Made by a program: the position numbers and the translations under genes
NCBI GenBank assembly: GCA_019634415.1
Contig: JAHQVJ010000175.1
Coordinates: forward strand, 1 to 64,000
Source: Myxococcales bacterium
GTDB taxonomy: Bacteria; Myxococcota_A; UBA796; GCA-2862545
Direction: 5' to 3'
Length of the DNA stretch: 64,000 nucleotides
The notes under the pieces: generated by a model
The model's database searches: none
What the model saw: the letters and a program-made list of their open reading frames with translations, nothing else
Told to the model about the DNA's origin: nothing
Shown: positions 41,807-51,800 of the stretch, one piece after another
Numbering within the stretch: position 1 is the first letter of the stretch
How the letters are laid out: every line of letters begins with the position of its first letter

Positions 41807-43843
41807 TCAGTACCCGAACGTGAAGATGTAGGCGGCGCCACCCGAGGGGGCGGTGCCGTCGTGGAACGGAGCGCCCACGAGCAGATCCTGGAAGCCGTCG
41901 CCGTCGACGTCGCCGGCACCGGCCACGGACGCCCCCGCGAAGTCGAAGGGCGCCGCTCCGACGATCTTGAAGTCGGCGTCGGCGAGATCGATGGAGCCGT
42001 TCACGGGTCCGAAGAGCACGTAGACGGCGCCTGCGTCCTCGCCGCCCTCGTCGCGGCCCGGCGCTCCGATGGCCACATCGTCGTGGCCGTCGCCGTCGAT
42101 GTCGCCGATGCCCGCCACGCTGGTGCCGGTGAGATCGCCCTCGTCGACGCCGAACAGGAAGGCCTCGGGCTCGTTCATGTTGTTCTCGCCCGGCCCCCCA
42201 CGGGCGGCGGGCCCATAGGAGATATAGGCCTTGCCAGCGTCCACGGCGGCTTGATCGTTCTCGGGGGCGCCGATGATCAGGTCCGCCAAGCCATCGTCGT
42301 CGAGATCGCCGGCGCTGGCCACCGACGTGCCCAGCCTGTCGTCGCGACCCTCCCCGATCATCGCACCGTCGGCCTCCCCGAGGCTACGCTCGGTCAGGGT
42401 GTGCGTGGAGAACTGAAAGGCCGCTCCGGCATTCTCTCGGTTGCGATTCGACGCACAGGCGCCCACCACGATGTCTTGGTCACCGTCACCGTTCAGATCC
42501 CCCGCGCCCGACACGGCACAGCCTGCCTGATCGTCCTCGCTCTCCCCGCGAAGCACGTAGTCGACGTGCTCCAAGCCCACGAGTCCCTCCACCGGCCCGC
42601 TGACCAGATACGCAGCACCTGCCTGCCTGGCGGCCGCCGAGTTGATCACCGCGCCGATCAGGATGTCGTCGTTGCCGTCGCCGTCGACGTCCCCCGGCCC
42701 AGCCACCGCATTGCCCGCCTGATCGAACTGGCTCTCCCCCACGATCTTGGCGTAGGCGTCGAGGAGATCCACCGTGCCGCTGCGCTCGAGACGCACCACG
42801 TAGGCCGCCCCCGAGTTGTTGTCGGTGGTGTCGTCGTACTGGGCCCCGATGAGCATGTCGGGCCGATCCCCGTTCCCGTCCCCGGACAGAAACCCACCCG
42901 GCGCCACGGAGAAGCCCGCCCAGTCGTCTTCACCTTCCCCCGTCCACTTCACGCGTGCGTCCGCCATGTCGAACAGCCCGGTGATGGGCACGGGAGGGCC
43001 CAAGGGCTTGCCCTTCTTCGACCGCGGGACCTCGGCTCCCATCACCAGGTAGGCCGCACCGTGCTTCTGCCCCTCGCCGTAGGCCCCGATGAGCATGTCC
43101 CCGAAGCCATCACCGTCGACGTCCCCCGCCGCCGACACGGACTGCCCCGTCCAGTCGTCCGTCGCCGTGCCCAGCAGGGTGATGTCCGCCGTGGACACGG
43201 ACCGGTCCGAGAAGCAGATCCACTGCTGATCCCCTTCCTCCCGGTTCGGCGTGGAGGTGTCGTCGCAGTCGTTGACCACCCCGTCGCCACAGGTCTCCGG
43301 AGCCCCCGGGAAGCTGTTCGCGTCGAAGTCGTCGCAGTCGTCCGCCCGCAGGAAGCCGTCGCCGTCCACGTCGTCGTCGGGTGTGTCGGGGCTGCAGTCG
43401 TTGTCGAGACCGTCGTAGGGAACCTCGGCGGTGCCCGGACTCACCTCGAAGCGCGTGTCGTCGCAGTCCAGCCCGCCGTAGGGCTCGTCACTGCGCACCC
43501 AGCCATCGCCGTCCCGATCGCAGGTGGTGTCGCAGTCGTCGTCGGCGCAGTCCACGATGTAGTCGCGGTCGTCGTCGATGCCGTTGGCGCAGTCCTCGGG
43601 ATCGCCGGGCGACCAGTCGCAGGCGCTGGTGCACTCGTCGTCGGCGCAGTCCACCAGGCCGTCACCGTCGTCGTCGACGTTGTTGAAGCAGCGCTCCCCA
43701 CACGAGGCGTAGCAGTCCTGATCGCCGCAGTCGACGAAGCCGTCCTTGTCGTCGTCGGCTCCGTTGTCGCACTTCTCCTTGCGACCGCACCCCGCAACGA
43801 GCAAGGACGCGCTAACCAACACCGTCAGAAGGGTCTTCGTCAT
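41807..43843 (-). CDS. FG-GAP repeat lipoprotein with MopE-like N-terminus
   Basis: The 678-residue precursor has a lipobox L-V-A-G-C. The first 210 residues are rich in Cys and Asp, with repeats such as N-N-V-D-D-D-G-D-G-L-V-D-C-A-D-D. The remainder is a series of FG-GAP beta-propeller blades each with D-V-D-G-D-G and I-G-A (for example GDVDGDGFGDMLIGA, GDLDDDGLADLIIGAP). It probably forms a calcium-bound surface propeller. It precedes the DUF1592 gene by 2 bp, suggesting one transcript from 43843 leftward. Confidence 0.87.
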   Translation of the reverse strand: MTKTLLTVLVSASLLVAGCGRKEKCDNGADDDKDGFVDCGDQDCYASCGERCFNNVDDDGDGLVDCADDECTSACDWSPGDPEDCANGIDDDRDYIVDCADDDCDTTCDRDGDGWVRSDEPYGGLDCDDTRFEVSPGTAEVPYDGLDNDCSPDTPDDDVDGDGFLRADDCDDFDANSFPGAPETCGDGVVNDCDDTSTPNREEGDQQWICFSDRSVSTADITLLGTATDDWTGQSVSAAGDVDGDGFGDMLIGAYGEGQKHGAAYLVMGAEVPRSKKGKPLGPPVPITGLFDMADARVKWTGEGEDDWAGFSVAPGGFLSGDGNGDRPDMLIGAQYDDTTDNNSGAAYVVRLERSGTVDLLDAYAKIVGESQFDQAGNAVAGPGDVDGDGNDDILIGAVINSAAARQAGAAYLVSGPVEGLVGLEHVDYVLRGESEDDQAGCAVSGAGDLNGDGDQDIVVGACASNRNRENAGAAFQFSTHTLTERSLGEADGAMIGEGRDDRLGTSVASAGDLDDDGLADLIIGAPENDQAAVDAGKAYISYGPAARGGPGENNMNEPEAFLFGVDEGDLTGTSVAGIGDIDGDGHDDVAIGAPGRDEGGEDAGAVYVLFGPVNGSIDLADADFKIVGAAPFDFAGASVAGAGDVDGDGFQDLLVGAPFHDGTAPSGGAAYIFTFGY

Positions 43844-43890
43844 AGGGTGTCGAGTCTAACGTAGAGAATCGGCCATCCGCGACACCACAG

Positions 43891-44460
43891 TCACTCGTGA
43901 AAGCACACCTGAAGCAGGGTGCACGCCTCGGACGCCTCGTAGGGCAGCTGCACCACGCGAGGAGCCGCGTCCAGCAGCATGGCCGTGGGAGAGCCCTCGA
44001 GGGTCGACGAGGCAGGGAGTACCACCCGCCGAGCCGTCACCTCGCGCACGTCCGCCAGCGCCAGACCGTCCCCCGCCCACGGCGCGTCGCGTCGCAGGAA
44101 GACACCAGGCACCGCCGACCGGAGCACGCTCGGCTTGCGGATCTGCACGCTCGCCCACGCCAGCGGCGCCCGCGCCTCGCCGGGCCCAGGCGGTGCGAGC
44201 ACCAACCGCAGCAGCGCCACGCCGAGCACCTCGATGAGCCGGAAGCGGCCCTCCGTGCACAGGTACCGCACCTGCGAGTCCACAGCACCGTAGTCCACGC
44301 CGGCCTCCAGATCGCCGGTGGTGCCGCACGGATCGAGGTCCATGCCCATGCACAGCGAGATGGACAGCGCCTGGGGCTCGATCCGCTCCCGCGGCAGGAT
44401 CCCCACGATGCACGCCAGCTCCAGATCCAGCTGCACGTGGTCGATGTGGGCCCCGCCCAT
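43891..44460 (-). CDS. folB: dihydroneopterin aldolase-like protein with C-terminal extension
   Basis: The 189-residue protein starts at ATG 44458-44460. Residues 1-120 follow FolB: L-E-L-A-C-I-V-G-I-L-P-x-E-R near the start, D-Y-G-A-V-D-S-Q-V, and R-L-I-E-V-L-G-V-A-L-L at mid-chain. FolB cleaves 7,8-dihydroneopterin to the folate precursor. FolB proteins are normally about 120 residues; here an extra 65-70 residues follow that do not resemble another folate enzyme. The gene overlaps the stop of an SDR gene (TGATG). Confidence 0.82.
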   Translation of the reverse strand: MGGAHIDHVQLDLELACIVGILPRERIEPQALSISLCMGMDLDPCGTTGDLEAGVDYGAVDSQVRYLCTEGRFRLIEVLGVALLRLVLAPPGPGEARAPLAWASVQIRKPSVLRSAVPGVFLRRDAPWAGDGLALADVREVTARRVVLPASSTLEGSPTAMLLDAAPRVVQLPYEASEACTLLQVCFHE

Positions 44461-45221
44461 CAGTACCGCTTCCCCAGGCCACCATCCACGGGCACGATGG
44501 CGCCGTTGACATAGTGCGCCTCGAGGGTGAGGAAGCGCACCAGCCGCGCGATGTCGTCGGGAGCGCCCACGCGCTTCAGGGGAATGCGGGAGGCCAGTCG
44601 ACCGCGCCGCTCGTCGGAGTAGGCTGGCGGCCAAGCCACGTGACCGGGGCTGATCCCCACCGTGCGCACCGCGGGCGCCAGCTCCAGCGCCATGGTCTTC
44701 ACGAGCATCACGAGTCCCGCCTTCGACACCGAGTAGTGGGTGTACCCGACTTGCGGGTTGTCGGCTCCGATGTCGCACATGTGCACCACCACGCCGTGCT
44801 GCCCCGCGGGTGCGCCGATGGCCGACGGATCGGCCGCACGCAGCGCCGACAGGAACCCTCGACACAGCAGGAACGGCGCTCGGGTGTTGATCGCCTGCAC
44901 CCGATCCCACTCGGCCGCGTCGATCTCCTCGAACGGCACGGGGTCGTACACGCTCGCGTTGTTGACCAGCAGGCTGATCTGGTCCCAGCGCTCCAGCACA
45001 CCGCTCACCAGGCCCTGCACCTGATCGGTGTGGGCCAGGTCCGCCGCCACCGTGAACGCATCGGCCCCCGCGGCCCGACACTGTGCCGCCACCTCCTCCG
45101 CCTGCTCGGCGCCGCTGCGATGGTGCACCGCCACGTCGAAGCCCGACTGCGCGAGGTGCAGACAGATCGCCCGCCCCACCCGCTTGGCCCCACCCGTCAC
45201 CACCGCGCGCGGACGGCTCAC
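44460..45221 (-). CDS. SDR oxidoreductase, pteridine-reductase (FolM)-like
   Basis: The 253-residue SDR starts at GTG 45219-45221, overlapping the yhhQ stop (GTGA). It has the cofactor motif T-G-G-A-K-R-V-G (like pteridine reductases, which carry a basic residue after the third position), N-N-A-S-V-Y-D-P, and catalytic Y-x3-K in YTHYSVSK. FolM and PTR1-type enzymes reduce dihydropterins with NADPH. Adjacency to folB supports a pterin role; another SDR substrate remains possible. Confidence 0.83.
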   Translation of the reverse strand: MSRPRAVVTGGAKRVGRAICLHLAQSGFDVAVHHRSGAEQAEEVAAQCRAAGADAFTVAADLAHTDQVQGLVSGVLERWDQISLLVNNASVYDPVPFEEIDAAEWDRVQAINTRAPFLLCRGFLSALRAADPSAIGAPAGQHGVVVHMCDIGADNPQVGYTHYSVSKAGLVMLVKTMALELAPAVRTVGISPGHVAWPPAYSDERRGRLASRIPLKRVGAPDDIARLVRFLTLEAHYVNGAIVPVDGGLGKRY

Positions 45222-45934
45222 GAAGGCTGCTCCTCGTCGATGAGTCGCCTCACGGCCCACACCCCCACGTAGATCAGGGGTGTGTCGATCGCCGCCAGCA
45301 GCACCTTGTGCAGGTAGATCGTGGCCATCACCGTCACCCCCTGCCAGAAGCCCCAGCCGAAGCCGATGTAGAACAGGATCGAGTTGACGACGATGGTGTC
45401 GACGAGCTGCGAGACGATGGTGGAGCCGTTGTTGCGCAGCCACAGGTGCCGCCCGTTGGTCAGCCGCTTCCAGAAGTGGAACAGGTAGTTGTCGGTGAGC
45501 TGCGCGCACAGGTAGGCGAGCATGGAGCCGAACAACAGCACCCCGTTGAGCGAGAACACGCTCTCGAAGGCGTGCTGGTAGCCCTCCACCTCGGGGTAGA
45601 ACGCGGCCTCGGCGGGCACCCAGTACGCATGGGGCGGCAGCCGCATGGCCAGCTGCACGATGCCCAGCATCAGCACGCTCATGAAGAAGCCGACCAGCAC
45701 CATGAAGTCGGCGCGACGCTTGCCGTACACCTCCGAGACCACGTCCGTGATCAGGAAGGTCAGTGGGTAGGTGACGATGCCCGTGGTGAGCGCCCACTCG
45801 GGGTTGAACGGCGACGGGAACAGCTTGATCCCGATGATGTTGGTGAGCACCAACACCACCGCGAAGGCCGTGGCCAACACCAGGTACACGCGCTCCCGAC
45901 GGCTGTAGCGCTCCTCATCCACGTTCACGGACAC
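45218..45934 (-). CDS. yhhQ: queuosine precursor transporter (YhhQ/VUT family)
   Basis: The 238-residue protein has about six membrane helices and the family motifs T-N-I-I-G-I-K, L-T-F-L-I-T-D-V-V-S-E-V-Y-G and Q-L-V-D-T-I-V-V-N. YhhQ imports 7-cyano- or 7-aminomethyl-7-deazaguanine for queuosine. It starts at GTG 45932-45934 and overlaps the glycosyltransferase gene's end by 20 bp and the SDR start by 4 bp. Confidence 0.92.
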   Translation of the reverse strand: MSVNVDEERYSRRERVYLVLATAFAVVLVLTNIIGIKLFPSPFNPEWALTTGIVTYPLTFLITDVVSEVYGKRRADFMVLVGFFMSVLMLGIVQLAMRLPPHAYWVPAEAAFYPEVEGYQHAFESVFSLNGVLLFGSMLAYLCAQLTDNYLFHFWKRLTNGRHLWLRNNGSTIVSQLVDTIVVNSILFYIGFGWGFWQGVTVMATIYLHKVLLAAIDTPLIYVGVWAVRRLIDEEQPS

Positions 45935-47168
45935 TCCTCGCGCCGACGACGGCGGTGCTGACGAGCAGTCCCAGCAGCGCCAGGAACTTCAGCTCGCGGA
46001 AGAGGGAGGCTACCGCACCGAGGCTCGCGGGCATGGCCAGCGCCATGCCCTTGAGGCTCTGCAGGTCGAAGAGCAGCACCACCACGCTGAACGCCACCAC
46101 ACCGGTCCAGCCGACGGGCAGGTGCCCCCGCACGCAGGCGAACACCGCCAGCACGGCGGCGGGGATGGCAAAGACGAGGTGGTGCTCGTAGGTGTACACG
46201 GGCACGAGCAGGATCAGCACACCCACGCAGCTGGCCTGTGCGGCGCGCTGCAGCGGCGTGGCCTCGGGCGCGCGGAACAGCCAAGCCAGGGCACCGAGAC
46301 TCCCCAGCGCGATCAGCGAGGACAGCGTGCGCGCCGTGTCGGACAGCACCTTGCCGTCCCCCGGGAACCAGTCGTTCAGCAGGTTCGGCAGGGAGTGGTT
46401 GCCGAACAGCCCGATGGGCACGGCCAAGCCGTTGTAGGAGCCGCTGCCGAAGGTGGGCAGGATCTGGGTGTAGAAGCGCCACTGCACGTCGACGGGCGCC
46501 AGGGGCAGCGACACCACCGAGAGCACCACGGCCGTGGCCACTGCAGCCCCCACGGCGTGCCACTGCCGCTTGACCAGCCACCACACCACGAACAGGGCCG
46601 GGCTCATCTTGAGCATGCAGGCCGCCCCCATCAGCGCACCACCCAAGACGGGGCGTCGCTCCTCGGTCTGCCACAGCCCCGCCAGGGCCAAGGCCAGCCC
46701 TGGGAAGTTCGCCTGCCCCATCGCGTGGTTGTTGGGGATGGCGGTCATCAGCGCCACCATCACCGCGACGAGCCACCCCATCTCGGCCCCCAGCCGGCGC
46801 CACCACGCCCACAGCACCAGGGCGGTGGCGATGGCCGCCAGCTCGTGCAGCCAGAACCAGATGTGGAACGCCTGCGACAGATCGGTGGGCAGCGCCCAGG
46901 CCATGACGAGCAGGAAGGGAGGGGCGTACAGGTAGGGGTGCACGCCGCGCCGCGTGGAGTCCTGGCGCGCGGCCTGGTTCAGCGCCTTCTTGTCGTAGGG
47001 ATCCCCGCCGTCCGCGGCCACCTGCACGGCGTAGTAGTACGAGGCGAAGTCCCGGCCGCGGGTCTCGCCAGCGCTGATCACCCACGCGGGGGTGAGCACC
47101 GACAGCACGTGCCAGGCGACGGCAGCCGCCACGATCCAGCTTCCCAACGCCTTGGTGCTGTCGTTCAT
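45915..47168 (-). CDS. DUF2029/GT87-like membrane glycosyltransferase
   Basis: The 417-residue protein begins at ATG 47166-47168 and has about ten membrane helices. It contains the first-loop R-G-R-D-F-x-S-Y-Y-Y-A and G-G-D-P-Y-D, and later N-x-H-A-M-G-Q-A-N, typical of DUF2029 (GT87) mannosyl- or arabinosyltransferase-like proteins that use polyprenyl-phosphate sugars. It probably transfers a sugar to a lipid or glycan on the periplasmic face. It starts the leftward run that continues with yhhQ, the SDR and folB. A longer GTG start at 47207 is possible. Confidence 0.85.
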   Translation of the reverse strand: MNDSTKALGSWIVAAAVAWHVLSVLTPAWVISAGETRGRDFASYYYAVQVAADGGDPYDKKALNQAARQDSTRRGVHPYLYAPPFLLVMAWALPTDLSQAFHIWFWLHELAAIATALVLWAWWRRLGAEMGWLVAVMVALMTAIPNNHAMGQANFPGLALALAGLWQTEERRPVLGGALMGAACMLKMSPALFVVWWLVKRQWHAVGAAVATAVVLSVVSLPLAPVDVQWRFYTQILPTFGSGSYNGLAVPIGLFGNHSLPNLLNDWFPGDGKVLSDTARTLSSLIALGSLGALAWLFRAPEATPLQRAAQASCVGVLILLVPVYTYEHHLVFAIPAAVLAVFACVRGHLPVGWTGVVAFSVVVLLFDLQSLKGMALAMPASLGAVASLFRELKFLALLGLLVSTAVVGARSVRERG

Positions 47169-47248
47169 GGGTGCCGCTGGGTAACCGCTATCCGGCCTCG
47201 TGCGCACCTCGGACAGGTCCAGGCTGCTGGCGTGGGTATGCGAATCAC

Positions 47249-48187
47249 ATGGCCGTGCGGCACCTCCTCCACCTCACCGACACGCACCTGGGGCTGAAGC
47301 GCCGGGTGCGACGGGCGCAGGACCGCACTGCCCGCAGCGACCTGCTGCAGGCCGACGCCTTCGAGGCGTTCCGGCGCGCGCTGCTGCCGGCACTGCGCGG
47401 CGAGGTGGATCTGGTGGTGCACACGGGCGATCTCTTCGATCGCTCCAGGCCGCCGCGCGCCGAGGTGGTGCGCACCTGCGAGCTGCTGCTCGAGGTGGCT
47501 CGCCGGGTGCCGGTGGTGGTGATGCCCGGCAACCACGATCGGCGTGGCCTGCAGCGCTGGCTGCCCCACGGCGGGCGCGATCTGCACGTGCTCGACCGCC
47601 CCTGTCGCGTGGAGGTGGCAGGTGTGGCGCTGGGGGTGGTGCCCTTCGAGCGCACCGCTGCCGGCTTCGGCGTGGCCGCTCACCTGGCCGTAGGCCCAGG
47701 TGTCGACTTCCTCCTGGCGCACCAGGCCTTCGACGGCCACCAGGTGCCGGGTCACACCTTTCGCGCCGCCCACCGCACGGACACGGTGTGTGCCGAACAC
47801 CTCCCGGCCGGCGCGCCCTTCGTGCTCTGCGGCCACCTGCATCCACGCCAGGTGGTGCAGGTGGGCGAGACGTCGGTGGTGTGCCCTGGCAGCACGGTGC
47901 GCACCTCGCTGTCGGAGCGGAGCCAGACCAAGGGTGCCGCCCTGTGGACGCTGGGCGCCGAGGTGCGATGGCGCTGGCTCGAGCTGCCCAGCCGGCCGAT
48001 GCACCTGGTGCGCGAGGCCTCGGATCTGAGCGCGGTGGCACCCGGAGATCTGGTGCGCGCTGCAGACGAGACGCTGTCCCAGGCCGCGTTGGCGCGAGGA
48101 GGTTGGTTGCTCGGCGGAGGCTCGGCCCGGCCCAGGCCACCCGAGCCCGAGGACGGTGCAGATCAGCTGGCGCTGCCCCTCTCCTAG
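47249..48187 (+). CDS. SbcD-like metallophosphoesterase
   Basis: The 312-residue protein has calcineurin-type phosphoesterase motifs at the expected spacing: L-L-H-L-T-D-T-H-L-G, H-T-G-D-L-F-D, M-P-G-N-H-D, and C-G-H-L-H. They match the SbcD/Mre11 nuclease family. The C-terminus is shorter and different from true SbcD (about 400 residues). No sbcC-like ATPase follows, so a repair complex cannot be claimed. It probably acts on DNA or a nucleotide substrate. The ATG at 47249 lies 80 bp from the divergent GT87 gene. Confidence 0.83.
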   Translation: MAVRHLLHLTDTHLGLKRRVRRAQDRTARSDLLQADAFEAFRRALLPALRGEVDLVVHTGDLFDRSRPPRAEVVRTCELLLEVARRVPVVVMPGNHDRRGLQRWLPHGGRDLHVLDRPCRVEVAGVALGVVPFERTAAGFGVAAHLAVGPGVDFLLAHQAFDGHQVPGHTFRAAHRTDTVCAEHLPAGAPFVLCGHLHPRQVVQVGETSVVCPGSTVRTSLSERSQTKGAALWTLGAEVRWRWLELPSRPMHLVREASDLSAVAPGDLVRAADETLSQAALARGGWLLGGGSARPRPPEPEDGADQLALPLS

Positions 48188-48260
48188 AGATTCCTCCACC
48201 GCAGACGACTTTTTCTCTCAACTGTCCTGGGGTGCTGCCGAAGTAGGCGACGGGGGAACA

Positions 48261-48710
48261 ATGTCCGACGTGGACTTTTTCAGCCAGCAAGCCATCGAAC
48301 GGACCGTGCGCGTCGCGTGGCGTGCGCTCCGGGCGGCGGGAGCCGCCTTCGAGAGTGCAGATGGCCAGTGCATCACCGTGGGTAAGACCACGGGGGCGCG
48401 CCGGCTCGCCGCGATGGTGCAACACGAGACCGATACCTGGGGGGTGTTGGTCGTGTGGTCGTCCCGTGATGGTGCGCAAGGCTTCGCACAACGAGCGCTG
48501 TTGGCCGAGCTGGCCGAGGGCCTCGGAGCCGTGCTGAAGACACGTCGGGAATTACACCTCACCCAGCGTGCGCTGGGCGCCCGGACGGCACAGCTCTCCT
48601 CTGTCCTGGACGCCCAGCGCATCGGGTCACCCATCGGATCGCAACCGGCGATGGTTCCCCCTCAAACGCATCGGTTGGCGACGCCGCTGGCGAAGCTGCA
48701 CAGTCTGTAG
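48261..48710 (+). CDS. hypothetical protein
   Basis: The 149-residue protein starts at ATG 48261 behind an GGGGGA site. It has no signal or membrane segment. Residues about 20-70 form a possible alpha/beta unit and residues 80-125 a possible coiled coil (LAELAEGLGAVLKTRRELHL). No known domain was recognised. It lies between the phosphoesterase gene and the large kinase gene. Confidence 0.6.
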   Translation: MSDVDFFSQQAIERTVRVAWRALRAAGAAFESADGQCITVGKTTGARRLAAMVQHETDTWGVLVVWSSRDGAQGFAQRALLAELAEGLGAVLKTRRELHLTQRALGARTAQLSSVLDAQRIGSPIGSQPAMVPPQTHRLATPLAKLHSL

Positions 48711-48800
48711 GCATTTTCACTTCCTGAAAGGGAGGCCTGGTCGCGGATCCTCACCGTGGCTGGAGTCTGCCACGTTTTGGATGTTCGACCTTTGTCGATG

Positions 48801-48831
48801 CGCACCGTCGATGGATGGTGTCGACGGTGCG
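48801..48831. terminator. 11-bp stem hairpin in the convergent gap
   Basis: CGCACCGTCGA and its exact reverse complement flank a 9-nt loop between the ends of the unknown gene (48710) and the kinase gene (48848). It lies 17 bp beyond the kinase stop. No U-tract follows. A bidirectional terminator is plausible. Confidence 0.5.
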
Positions 48832-48847
48832 TACGACGAGGGCTCGC

Positions 48848-51800
48848 TCACAGACGCGCAGCCAGAGCGGCGACGGCCTGCCCCAGCACGGTCGTCGGGG
48901 ATCGCACCTGATGGCTGGCAGCGGAGAGCAAGCGACGAGCCTCCTCGGTGTCGCCCTGTAGCCAGGTGATCTCGGCGTCCACCAGATCGAGGGTGGCCAC
49001 GCGTCGCGCGGAAGGCCGCTGCAGCTGGGCACGCGCCTGCTGCAGCAACTCTCGGGCCCGGATCAGCGCTCCCTCGCGCGCCTCGAGTAGGGCCAGATGC
49101 GCCTTGACCTGCGAGCCATGCAGGGGATCCGGTAGCGCCGTGAGCACCTGATCCGACGCGATCAGCTCCTCGCGCGCCTCGGCGAGCTGGTGGTCGTCCA
49201 GCAGCATCCGACCCAGCTGCCCCCGGAGCACCGCATCGTACCAGGGGCTGCTCGCCGCCTCGAGCACCCGCAGCCCCGAGCGCAGCGTATCGAGGGCCGC
49301 TGGCGCGCGACCCGACACCAGCTGCGTCATCGCCAGGTTGCCGAGCGCCAGGCCCTGCACTTCGAGGTCTCCCACCCTCCGCGCCACCCGCACCGCCTGC
49401 TGGGCGACCCCCGCCGCCTCCGACCGACCGAGCTCGTTCAGGGTGCCAGCCAACGTGGACAGCGCGTAGCACAGGGTTCGCTCGTCGGCGTCGGTGGTGG
49501 CGAGCAGCGACGCCGCTCGCAGCGCCACCAGCGCCTCCTCGAGGCGGTCCAGCTCGAACAGCGCCACACCACGATTGACGAGCTGGGGGGCGGTGAAGTG
49601 GGCCACGTCGTGTCCCACGTGAGCGTGGGCATCCATCAGGGCCAGCGCCGCCGCCGGATCCCCGCGGCCCAGGGCCATCACCGCCTCGTTGTGCACCACG
49701 CTGGCCCACTCCCGCTGGCTGTCCGCCAGCGCATAGGCCTCCTTGGCCTCCTCGAAGCGTCGGAGTGCCGCCTGCGGATCGCCCCGGCGCACCGCCAGCG
49801 TGCCCAGGGCGTGCAAGATCACGCCGAGCCAGTGCGGATCAGGCAGCGCACGAGCCAGGGGGAGCGCGTCTTGCAGCAACGTCTGACACACATCGAGGCG
49901 ACCATGCAGCTTCTGCACCAGGCTCGCCACCCGCGCGAACCGCACCCGCTCCACGTCGGGCGCCCCCGAGACCTCGCTGGCTTCGACGAGATCGAGCACC
50001 ACGTCTGCCGGTCCGCGAACCGACACCACCTCCCACAGCGCACACAGCACCCGCACGACGAGGGTGGGTTCGTGCGTCCGCACGGCAGTCCAGCCCGCGG
50101 CGATCAGGTTGTCCAGCTCCAACGCAAGGCCGCTGCGCAGGGCGACGCTGTCGGCTCCACGAAGGGCGTCGGCCTCGCCCATCGACCCATAGTGCACAGC
50201 GTGACGCAGCCGCGCGGCACCCGTCGCCTCCCCCATCCGGCCCTCGGCGAACTCCCGGATCGGCGCCAGCACGGACAGACGGGACCCCACGATGCGGATC
50301 AAGCCATCCCGCGCCAAGCTCTCCAGCACGTGGGCCAGCCCCTGCACGGGGCCGCCCTCCGTCGTGCGCACCACCGCCTGCGCCGCCGCCGCGGTGAAGC
50401 CGCCGCGGAACACCGCCAGCTGCTCCAGCACCCACACCTGTCCAGGCTCCAGCTGCCCCCAGCTCCAGGCGATGGCGCCGCGCAGCGTGCGTCGTGGGCC
50501 TGCCTCCTCTGCGGCCACGTCGAACAGGTGCTCGCGCACCAAGCGCACCAGGGTGTCCAGCGCCACCGTGCGCGCCCGCGCCGCCACCAGCTCGATCGCC
50601 AACGGGATCCCGTCCACCGCCGCCACCAGCGCATCCACCGCCTCGGGGCTCGACGCCGCACGCGGGCAGCACGCCAGGAACAGCGCGTGCCCATCCGTCG
50701 CCGACATCGGGGCCAGCGGCAGCACACAGGCATCCGCCACGTCTCCCACCACCCGGCGTGCCGTGATCAGGAACGACACGTGCGCGCTGCCCTGCAGCCA
50801 GCCCGACACCGGCGCCAGCAGCTCGGGCGACAGCTGCTCGATGCCATCCAGGATCACGAGGCTGTCGCGCTGGAACCGGAACACGTTCCCCACGCGCCGC
50901 TGCAGCGACGCCGACGGGCCGGCCACGCCGAGGGCCGCAGCGATCCCCGCCACCACCGCAGGCGCCGACGCCAGGCCACCCGACGCACAACGCCACACCC
51001 CACCCGGCCAGCGCTCGCCCTGGGCCAGCTGCTCCGCCAGGTGCGTCTTACCCACCCCCGGCGGCCCCTGAACCACCACCAGGCGATGCGCCCGCAGCTC
51101 GGCGCGCAGCGCGCCCAGCTCGGCCAAGCGCCCCACCAGCGCCCCCGACGGACGCTCCGGCTCCTCGGTGTCCACGCTGGCCAGCCACTCGCGACGGGCC
51201 GCCAGCGCCTCCACCGCACGTCCCAGCGGCTCGCTCGCCTGCAGCACCGCCGCCGACACCCCGACGTCCGCCAGCGCCTGCAGCGCCGCGTCGGCGCTCA
51301 CCGGTCGATCACCGGGATCGGGGGCCAGCAGCGAGCCCACCCAGGCGCGCCAGGGAGCCGGCAGCACGTCCAGATCCGCCTCCCCGTGCCGCTTGGCGGC
51401 ACGAAGCGCCTCGCGGCTCCCTCCCTCGAAGGGCACGCGACCCGTGAGCAGCTCGAAGGCCACCACCCCCAGGGCGAACAGATCGGCAGCGACGCCCACA
51501 CCGCTTGGATCCTCGTGTTGCTCCGGCGCGCAGTAGGCCGGAGTGCCCACCCGCTCGGCGGATCGCGGCGACACCGTACCCAGACGGATCGCCACGCCGA
51601 AGTCGGCGAGCTGGGGGATCACCTGCCCCTGTTCGATCCCCAGCAGCACGTTCGCCGGCTTCAGATCCCGGTGCACCACGCCACGCCCGTGAATCTGTCG
51701 CAGACCCCGAAGCACCGCCGCGAGCACGGCGTGGGTCTCACCGGGAGACGGACGATACCGCTGCGACAGCGCTGCCAGGGAGCCGCCGCGCACATAGGCC

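Noticed and set aside
47249-48187. SbcCD complex
   Set aside because: Phosphoesterase motifs fit, but the protein is short and no SbcC ATPase gene follows.
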